The translations under genes and the position numbers were made by a program. Shown here piece after piece: positions 1-8,200 of a stretch of DNA of 35,000 bases. This DNA comes from Prorocentrum cordatum (Eukaryota; Sar; Dinophyceae; Prorocentrales; Prorocentraceae), in the NCBI GenBank assembly GCA_963575745.1, contig CAUYUJ010014604.1, positions 265,587 through 300,586 of the forward strand. The letters run 5' to 3'. Under the pieces are notes generated by a model. The model did no database searches and was not told the DNA's origin. It saw nothing but the letters and a program-made list of their open reading frames with translations. The first letter of the stretch is position 1. Each line of letters opens with the position of its first letter.

Positions 1-3
1 CGT

Positions 4-327
4 GGCTGTCTTGGCGCACTCTTGGGCCATCATGGGCGCCTCTTGGGCCGTCTTGGATTCCTCTTGAGGCCGTCCTGGAGCCCTCCTGGGCCGTCTTGGA
101 GTCTTCAGTGGCCGTCTTGGGGCCCTCTTGGGCTGTCTTGGGGCCCTCTTGGGCCGTCTCGGGGCCCTCGTCGGGCGATTTTGAAGGCCTCGAGAGCCGT
201 TGTGGACGGAGTGAAAGCTCAAGAGGGGGATGTGCTAGAAATGTACGTTTTTGCAAAGGAATTCGACGAATTTTGCTTCCTGGGGGGCCTCTTGGGTCGC
301 TTCTTGGGGACCTCTTGGGGCCTCCTT
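4..327. repeat. Tandem repeat unit 1 (324 bp), G-rich dinoflagellate-type repeat
   Basis: The sequence from position 4 recurs from position 328 with only scattered substitutions, so the period is 324 bp. The unit consists of short variants of CTTGGGGCC/GGGCCGTCTTGG, then a non-repetitive box near 240-285 (contains GCAAAGGAATTCGACG). Long open frames run through it in several phases, as expected of repeats with few stops, so I do not call a gene. It keeps the uninterrupted version of the retrotransposon target at 151-175. Confidence 0.85.
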
Positions 328-483
328 GGCTGTCTTGGCGCACTCTTGGGCCATCATGGGCGCCTCTTGGGCCGTCTTGGCTTCCTCTTGAGGCCGTCCT
401 GGAGCCCTCCTGGGCCGTCTTGGAGTCTTCAGTGGCCGTCTTAGGGCCCTCTTGGGCTGTCTTGGGGCCCTCTTGGGCCGTCT
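328..483. repeat. Tandem repeat unit 2, left part, interrupted by the retrotransposon
   Basis: Matches 4-159 of unit 1 almost base for base and stops exactly where the LTR begins. The unit resumes at 16478. Confidence 0.85.
479..483. repeat. Target-site duplication, left copy (CGTCT)
   Basis: CGTCT lies directly before the 5' LTR and again directly after the 3' LTR (16478-16482). The uninterrupted unit has it once, at 155-159. Five bases is the usual duplication for Ty1/copia integrases. Confidence 0.9.
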
Positions 484-533
484 ACTTTAAGGGTAGGTCT
501 TTGGGAGATGTTATAGTATCGGGAGCATAGCTC

Positions 534-569
534 GCGCGCGCCGTTGCCTTTGGCCCAAGGCACGCGCGC
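534..569 (+). promoter_or_regulatory. Strong bulged hairpin in the LTR
   Basis: GCGCGCG (534-540) pairs with CGCGCGC (563-569). A four-base bulge (541-544) follows, then TGCCTT (545-550) pairs with AAGGCA (557-562) over a six-base loop. The 3' LTR carries it unchanged (16259-16294). Its role is unknown; transcript-end or packaging structure are candidates. Confidence 0.5.
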
Positions 570-600
570 CCTATTTGCCCGGACACCGCGAGTGTTCGCT

Positions 601-2268
601 ATGTGCTGGAAAGACCATTACATCGATCTTATCCTATCTTACCCGCCCACCCCTCATACTGTACTATCACAGCAGAGCGATGGACGCTATTTGCCATCCG
701 ATGTCTATCATGGAATCGGATGCTATTTGGGTTACCAGGCTCACTTTCGACTTGGTAGCGGAGCTGGCCGCACTCTCGTGTGGTCAGCTCTTGCTCTTCT
801 TAGCTTCATATTCTTCGGCACGATCTTCGTGACCACCTACCACCCTGCGCCACCACTCCCAGTACGTTTACGAGGATCTATTCAAGAGCAAGAAGCAACA
901 CGAGAGGTACGACGTCTAGACGACCAGATTGGTACCATATACGCTTCATCATTGCGTTACCACCAACCGCTCGGCAACGAGCTAACAGCGCAATACTTGA
1001 AGCAGAGGCGGGGAGACCCGCCAGATAGAGCGCCTCGAAGACTCGACAAGGCGCTACCCCAGCGCGGCAACGCGCATCATAACCGTCCTTCTCTACACAT
1101 TCTCGGGCTAGTCGTTTTCGCTATTATATGGTTCGCGCTGGGGGCAGCAATCGGACACATGCGTCGTGGAGAAAACAGCACCGATGGGCAAACACATGGC
1201 CCATATTGGGACCCTCAAGGTAATGTACCTTTTCGCGAGTACATTTACGAGGTCAACGCATGGCTCAACGTTACAAGCGGACGTATGACGCCACAGGCCC
1301 AAGCGGCCGCAATACAACGCGGCCTAGGTGGCCTAGCGAGGACACTCGCCATGAGGGTACCGCCTGACATTATAAACTATGGTGCTGACATCGATGGGGT
1401 CCACACCGACCCAGTGACCTACATCATGTTCCTCCTAAGCATGAAGTTCGAACGCCTGGAAGATGAGCGACAGCTCACTTCGGGCACACAACTCATCGAC
1501 TTCCACGTGCCTCACGGGGAACGAATCGATGTCACCCTTACCCGATTCGAAATGGCCCGGCTTGAGGCACAGTCGGTGGGACTCGACCTTCCCAATTTCC
1601 AACTGCTAACCACTATCCTATTCCGCGCTTTAGGCGTCGGCAACCAGCGAGCCATGCAACTCTTACAGCCACTCAATCACCAAATGCCCCGAACACAACA
1701 ACAGTATGATGAGTTGCTGGAGAGGATGCGTTCGATAGGCCACCTATCTGAACGGTCTCCTGGTAACATAGGATCTGTGTTTGGAAGGGGAAGGGGATCT
1801 GGTAGTGGAAATTTCTACACTACCTTGACTACTGAAGCCCAGCCTGGAAACGGGCCCTCAAGCATATGGGCCGATGACCCAGGAGAATCCACTGCTTTAT
1901 TAGCAGGGGATCGATCACAACCAAGCTGGGCAACCAGCCCTCCTTCTAGAGAACCACAACCACACCGTTCTTTATGGGGGGAATCAAACCCCCTAACCGA
2001 CGGTGTATCCACCTACTTGGGAGACGAGGATTTCGACTCCGGCACCGATACAGACACTATATCATCAGATGGTGTTGAAGCTTTAGATTGGTCAGATATC
2101 ATGAATATGGATAACGACAATCAGCGTGCTGAACATTTGTTCTGGTTACTACAACAGGCTAAACGAAGGTGGGGGAGGTCACACGAAAACCAGTGCGTCG
2201 TGTTAGAAGGAGGACACGGAGAAGTTTTAAGGGAAAAGGTAAAGGTAAGCGAGGTCGTCGGAGGTTGA
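601..2268 (+). CDS. Gag N-terminal frame of the copia element, two hydrophobic segments then capsid-like region
   Basis: The frame is open from before position 544. I choose the ATG at 601, inside the LTR, because Ty1 Gag also starts inside its LTR; the next in-frame ATG is at 1159. From 601 the product is 555 residues. Residues about 58-78 (772-834) and 165-186 (1093-1158) are strongly hydrophobic and could span a membrane. Residues about 210-385 resemble a copia Gag core: an aromatic start, an Ala/Gln-rich helix followed by a Gly-Gly-Leu-Ala-Arg segment, then helices to about 1755. The tail is Ser/Asp/Gly-rich. The frame overlaps the next frame by 100 bases (2169-2268), and the natural Gag continuation (basic stretch, zinc knuckle) lies in that other frame. 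If 1159 is the true start, both hydrophobic segments are lost. Confidence 0.75.
   Translation: MCWKDHYIDLILSYPPTPHTVLSQQSDGRYLPSDVYHGIGCYLGYQAHFRLGSGAGRTLVWSALALLSFIFFGTIFVTTYHPAPPLPVRLRGSIQEQEATREVRRLDDQIGTIYASSLRYHQPLGNELTAQYLKQRRGDPPDRAPRRLDKALPQRGNAHHNRPSLHILGLVVFAIIWFALGAAIGHMRRGENSTDGQTHGPYWDPQGNVPFREYIYEVNAWLNVTSGRMTPQAQAAAIQRGLGGLARTLAMRVPPDIINYGADIDGVHTDPVTYIMFLLSMKFERLEDERQLTSGTQLIDFHVPHGERIDVTLTRFEMARLEAQSVGLDLPNFQLLTTILFRALGVGNQRAMQLLQPLNHQMPRTQQQYDELLERMRSIGHLSERSPGNIGSVFGRGRGSGSGNFYTTLTTEAQPGNGPSSIWADDPGESTALLAGDRSQPSWATSPPSREPQPHRSLWGESNPLTDGVSTYLGDEDFDSGTDTDTISSDGVEALDWSDIMNMDNDNQRAEHLFWLLQQAKRRWGRSHENQCVVLEGGHGEVLREKVKVSEVVGG
696..721 (+). repeat. Inverted repeat flanked by a direct repeat in the LTR
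   Basis: ATCCGAT (696-702) and ATCGGAT (715-721) can pair over 12 bases. GCTATTTGCC precedes and GCTATTTGGG follows the stem. Present in both LTRs. Function not evident. Confidence 0.4.
753..761 (+). promoter_or_regulatory. Primer-binding site, initiator tRNA-Met type
   Basis: TGGTAGCGG begins at the first base after the LTR. Eight of nine bases match the complement of the 3' end of eukaryotic initiator tRNA-Met (TGGTAGCGC), the usual copia/Ty1 primer. It lies inside the open Gag frame, as in Ty1. Confidence 0.75.
969..982 (+). repeat. GNRA hairpin GCTCG-GCAA-CGAGC, first of the family
   Basis: In the Gag frame it reads Leu-Gly-Asn-Glu, the common phase. It lies between the two hydrophobic segments. 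Confidence 0.85.
1842..1855 (+). repeat. GNRA hairpin with G-U wobble, GCCTG-GAAA-CGGGC
   Basis: Relative to GCCTG/CAGGC one right-arm base is changed from A to G, so U-A becomes U-G. The pair survives only as RNA. Confidence 0.75.
2165..2180 (+). other. Gag frame-change site (candidate -1 shift or one-base indel)
   Basis: Gag reads AAA CGA AGG TGG GGG AGG here and ends at 2268, while the basic RNA-binding segment and zinc knuckle are in the -1 frame from 2169. The change falls in a run of five G (2171-2175). GGG at 2173-2175 can re-pair one base back, but TGG before it cannot, so it is not a standard slippery heptamer. A single-base indel in the G run is the simpler alternative. Confidence 0.5.
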
Positions 2269-5200
2269 ACGGACGAGGCATCGCGGCATTTCTCCAGAGG
2301 CTCTCAGATGAACAACATGATGAGATATTCTTTGGGGGAAAGGGCCGTGGCAAAGGCCGTGGAGAGACCTCAGGAAAAGGCAAAGGTAGGCGGGGAAACC
2401 CGCGAGGTAGAGACGGCCAGGTTCTTGAATGCCATGAATGTGGTAGTTCCGATCACCTTGTGCGAGATTGTCCAGTGAAGGGAAATGGAAAGGGCAGGTC
2501 GACCGAAGTCCATTTTGGCTCAAGTGAACCATTCATTGAGTATCTAAGCCTCCAGGACTTTGAGGCTATGGAGCAGATATTTTTCACTTGGGTCAGCTGC
2601 GTGGGCAACGTCGACGAGCTCGAGGCGTATGGTCATGGATTGTACGCGTACTACCTCGAGTACGTTCGCAGGTTCGTTGAGGGCAACAACGAGCTCACTC
2701 CCGTGGAACACGGGACGCTGGGAAATTACCCTTTATCCTTCTTCGACTGGATGTTCGGGAACCCAGGCAACATCATGGCCTACGAGAGCAGCGACGAGGA
2801 CACCACTATAGAGGCTTCGCCTTCCGAGGTTCAACGACACCTCGAACCTCCGCCCGAAATCCCGCCTGGAAACAGGCCTTCTTTGATGGGAGAATATCCC
2901 CAGACCACTGAAGACTTAATCGAAATGGAGTCTCAGGCATTTGTTCAGGCCTTCATTGCAGGCGAACCAGATACTCCGTTTATACCTCCTGGTTCGCTTG
3001 CTCCAGGCGAATATGGACCACGCACCCTTTTGCAGACCCTCATGAGGATGCATGAGATACTTATTACTGGTTATCCTGAGAGTCAAGAACATTTCGAAGC
3101 TGACATTATGATAATGCACGATACTGACGCTTGTGGTAGCTCAGAGCTGTTGTTGGCAGCTCTGACTCTCATTGACAGTGTGCATCCTCAGGACGTGCAG
3201 AGACACTTGATATACTCCCGTGGTAGATGGCGTAATGCTCTAGAAATGGCTATTGCTATGCGCGGTCATGATCTTCCTCCGCCAGGATGGGGTCTCCAGG
3301 CGGTGGGAATGTGGCCAAACCATACGGCCATGCGCAACATTGCCGGGCAGCCTGTGCTCGGCAACGAGCCCGAGCCGACAGCGGCGCCTCCTACCCCGGG
3401 GCAGCCGAGCGACGCACAGACGCCGGCTATGCAGGGAAACCTGCCTGTACCAGATATGCCAATGGCCATCATCATCGGTAGTTCAACATCAGAAGAAGTA
3501 GAAGGCGATGGTTGCGGGTCAGATGAGGATGACGTCACCATCCTCATGATGGACGTGAATGGTGAGGAAGAGGTTGACTTCGATCCTGACGAGTCTGAAT
3601 CATCATCACCATCGGCACAAGCGCCATTTGCGCCGAGCTCCATCCAGCAGGGAGACCTGCCTCCATCGGACGATCCATCTGGGATCGCACAGGAGCCTCC
3701 TCAGGCACCTCCACCGGGTGCCGCTCCTGCTGCTTCGGCAGCTTCTTCTGATGAGAACACCAGAAGGTCTCGTTCCCATGCGCGCGTCAGAGAGGAGCCA
3801 CATCCACAGGCTCGACTTCCTCGTGAGTGGAGGCAGGCTGGCCCAAAAGAACACGCTCTCAGGAGAGGGGGCCAGCTACTTCCATATAACGACCCAAGAC
3901 GCCGAAAAGGGGAACACTCGGCCTTCGGTAAGGGCAACCCCGCCTATAGGGACAGTGAGGGCAAGGCCATCCGCGGAGGCTATCAGCTTGCAACAAATAT
4001 CCGCCGCCCTGAAATTCAAGAAGCGCGGACTCAGCTGCGAGACATTATCGCGGCTCGCAAGCAGTATAGGCCTCACGCAGCTTGCGGACCTTGCTCCGAG
4101 CCGTTCCAGAACCACAGGCCAGGATGCCCCGTTGGCAACAACGAAGGTCTGAGCCCCAACCGGGGCAAAACCCCTCACAAATATGGCCATCCGCTACTTA
4201 TCCCGATGACACCAGACGAGATCGCCGCAGTGAATCGTCGTCTCGGGATCTTGAGCCACATGGATCCGAAAGAAGAAGAGAAGCCTACTCCGGTTCCAAG
4301 GGGACTGGTAGCCACGACCCAGGAAGAGAAATACGCGCTCTTTAGTCTTCCTAGTATGCGAGGAAACTCGCCAGGCGTTTCTAGCCAGTCCCAACAACCA
4401 GAACCGACAATCAAGGATGAGAAAAAGGCTCAACGTGTGGCGGAGGACGAGGAGCGTATGCGGACAGCAGAAGAACGCACACGCGAGGCAACTCGCAAGA
4501 TGTTGGAGGATTCCAGCAAGATATACATGAAGGGGGCTACGAAGCCCCCACTCCCACTAACTTCGAAGGCTAAGAGTGAACCCCCGACACCTAAGCCGTC
4601 CTCGGGGCCGAAACCGAAGGTGAGCTCTCAGGACCCTGGGCCAGACGTGCAGATGGAGGTGCCTCGAACTGAACTTCCGAGGCCGCCGATTGGCGCAACT
4701 CCTACACAAGCGTCTGAGCCCAAGCAGCCACCTCAGGACCCTGTGGAGGAACGAAGACGCCCGCCTAGTCGCAGCAGCTCCATTGCGAAAAAGGCGGCAG
4801 CTTTCGAGCGCAGTGGGTATGCCCCTGCGCCAGCTTCGCCTGTGGCGGCCCGTTCCAGGAGGTCCGATGAAGGTGCTATGTCGAGGGGTACCTGGGTGCC
4901 GAAGATCAGGGGCAGCGCCAGTCGCGCATCACCGCGGGGAAACCCGCCAGGCGCTGCCGCTGCTGCTTCATCCTCTTCAGGAGCCGCAGCCTCTGCAGCG
5001 ACAAAGGCTAGTACGCGGGGAAACCCGCCAGTGGTTCAGCTGCACCACCCAGGTGACACGTCCTTCACTAGTGGGACTCCGAATGTGATCAGGGACAGAC
5101 TTGCGCTTCGGAAGATCCCACCGATACGCTCGGTGGATGAGACATTCATGAAGGAATGCAGGAAAGCTGGAATCCTTCCCACGTCAAATGACATTCTCAA

Positions 5201-8200
5201 ACAGCTGAGTAAAGCTCTCAGCAGGATATGCAGACATGCGCCAGACAGACCACGCAATCCTGTGTGGGGCCTGGAGTCTTTCGATGATCATGATGGTTGG
5301 GTTAACCTCGTGGAGCTCGTGAACCATTATCCGTGGAACACAGGTCAATCAAAACGCGCTGGGTATAATCCAAAATATGACGAGGCCAAAGTCATCAACG
5401 AACAGCTATATGGGCGCTCGGTTGATCAACTAGCAGCCATCATGATGGAAGTTGTTCGTGTCCGCGAACCAGACGGAGAAGAACAACAGCGCCTACAGTT
5501 CAAGGTGTTGATGCGGGACTCCGGCGAGCCCGCTATCTTCATCCGCGCCTCTCAGGGGCATTCACGGACATTGAAAGCTCCATGGTCGCTGTACAGCTAC
5601 ATTGTGCTGTGCGACCAACCTGCCGGGAGACCGGCCCCATACCCCGAAGTGGCCATGCATGGCACTCGATGGCACGCCTTCGAAGGTATTATGTATCACG
5701 GCCTGTCATGTAGACCTGAGCATAACACGAAGAAAAGGTGGACAGGCCGGTCGCACATTCATTTCGTGCCGACAGTTCGCCGCCGTACCGTGAACAGTGG
5801 GTGGGGCCCAGACTCAGACATCATCATCTTCGTAGATTGGCGTAAGGCCATACAAGATGGTATGAAGTTCTGTTGGTCCGATAACGGAGTCCTCTTGTCT
5901 GAGGGAATTAACGGTATCATTGAACCGTATTACATCTCTCATGTAGAGGACCTGTCCACGGGAAGGCACTGGCGTAATCCAGAGTATCTGGGGAGCCGCC
6001 ATGCGCGAGTCTCTGTCGCAATGATGTCTGCTCCTGACAGGTGGGCTGACGTTGGCACTGCTAGCGTCAAATATCAGTGGTCCCGAGACCAAGAGGGCGT
6101 CGACCCCCCCATGGTCTACCTCCACAGGGAAGTTGGGGACCACTATAGCCCTACCAAGCTGGGTAACCAGCCTGAGATCCATCGGATCTTCATGATCACC
6201 GAGAGTGAGGCCGGGAGCGCGGCTCCAAGCCGTGCCCCAAGCCAAGGGCCTAGTGCCGTGTCTTGGCAGGCCATCAGTACCTCGGACCTGGATCAGATCG
6301 CAGCCGCGATGAACCCTGACCAGGTAGAACAGCTGGCGGACAGGTTATACCAGCAGGACCCCTGGGCCGCAGGCCAGGGAGCAATGTCCGCTATGGCTAC
6401 GAGAAATCGTCAGGCCATGCAGGGAAACCTGCCTACAAGCGGACCTGCTCGGTTTCAGCAAATGCATGGAAGCCCCACTCAGAGCATGCACGCCCCAAGG
6501 GGCATGACTCCATTGGGCACGCCACCTGCACAATCCCCGTTCGGGACACCTGTCCGCCCTGCCACAAACGGCACTCTCATGGAAAGGATAGCTGCGGCTA
6601 GGGCTGAGCACAGCACAGCCCTCCTCAACATGATGCCGCCCGGCATGCCAACAAGTCAGCAGGGAAACCTGCCTGGCACACCAAGCCACCACAGGGCTGG
6701 TGTACCTGACGACTATCGCTCAAGAGTGGCGGCCGCGGTGCAGCAGGTGCAGAGCCATAATCTGCCTCACCCAAGTGGACAGAGGTGGAGGCCAGCCTGG
6801 TCCTGGGAACCTGAGGGTCCCAACCCACGGGATCCTGCTCGGCAACGAGCCTTTATCCCGGCGTTCAATGCCCATCCGAGCATGTCTCAGGGCCAGAGGC
6901 CACCACCAGCGCAGATGAACCCGCCATTATACCCTGATGGGTCAAGGGTTCCGAACAAATTTGTTCGCGAATTGGCGGATCAGATGCATAACCTCACTAA
7001 TGTGCGCTGCAGTGACCATTCCATGTACCCGCACATGGCCTTCATGCCTTCACCGACATCATCAGAGGTGGTTGTACAGCCCACTGCCCATTCAATATCG
7101 TCTGGCAGTAGGGGCGTGCCTGACTACATCAGGCAGACTCACCGCGCTCAGCAGGCATGTTTCAGGAGAAGGCAGGCGGTGCAAAGTGTACGGGATCAGT
7201 CACGTGCAGCTGCACTTGATGTGGTGAGAAACAGGGGCTCACCTTTGCGAGGTAACTCGCCCGCCGTGACTCCTGCCACTTCCATGCCAAATGTCGAAGT
7301 GCCGGAGGTGATGGACCTAACGGGGACTCCCCCATCAGCCTTCATGCCCTCCGAGACGGTACTGGAGAGGCAGCGGCGGGTATATCCCAGGGCAGCAGAC
7401 GTAGAGGTCTTTACTGGGATGGAAGATACCTGTGCGGTATGCCTCGAAGAATTTCAGCCCAGGGACAGTGTTTACCGCTTGAGGTGCAGTCACTTGTTCC
7501 ACGAGGGATGCTGGAATTCAAATGTGGTGGGCCACGTTACAAACCAGCGTGGGGGATATCCCCAGCAGCCACCATGTGCTATCTGCCGAGCACCTGGCAT
7601 CATAGCATCATCCTTCCCGTGGACCGGCTCCTTTAGTCAGACTCCTGAGCAATCAGCGAGAGAGCTGCGGGAGTTGAGGAGCATGGTGGAGGAGATGACG
7701 GCTAGGATGCTAGCTATGCAGACAGCTCAGTCTCAACAGCAGGGATACCTGCCAGAAGAGGTAAGGCCGCCTATGGAAACGGGATATTTTGATCAGCTTA
7801 TCCCGATGACGGCGCCTCAGCAGGGAAACCTGCATGATCCTCCTCAGATGTCTCCCCAGAGTGGAGACGGAGCTGAGATGGCACTGGGCCCTGATCAGCT
7901 GCGTGAATTGCGTGTACGACATTTCCAGAATCAGATGGATAATACGCACGCAACATTTATGCTGGATGCCAACAATCCTGAAACTGATAGTCCGTCGCTA
8001 GACCTATCAGAATCCTCAGTGGCGTCAGCAGCAACAGCAGCCAGGGCCGTCAACATCACAGCGACGAACGAGGAGTTCGAGGAGTGGCTGCAGTACCGGG
8101 ATCACATCACGAACGAGGGGCTGCAAGACATCGCCCTTCACTCGTACTTGACGTTGACAAGGCGCACGACCCGCGAGCAGTATAAGAGCATACGTGATGA

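Larger units (their letters stand above)
484..752 (+). repeat. 5' LTR (269 bp)
   Basis: Aligns without gaps to 16209-16477. Differences are at 615 (C versus T), 642 (C versus T) and 730 (G versus A). It holds two notable inverted repeats (534-569 and 696-721) and an in-frame ATG at 601 that can start Gag. No GNRA hairpin of the internal family lies in it. Confidence 0.95.

Noticed and set aside
22-530. Frames of about 140 codons in the G-rich repeat
   Set aside because: Same repeat gives open frames in several phases and on the other strand at 21201-22132; no sign of selection for one phase.
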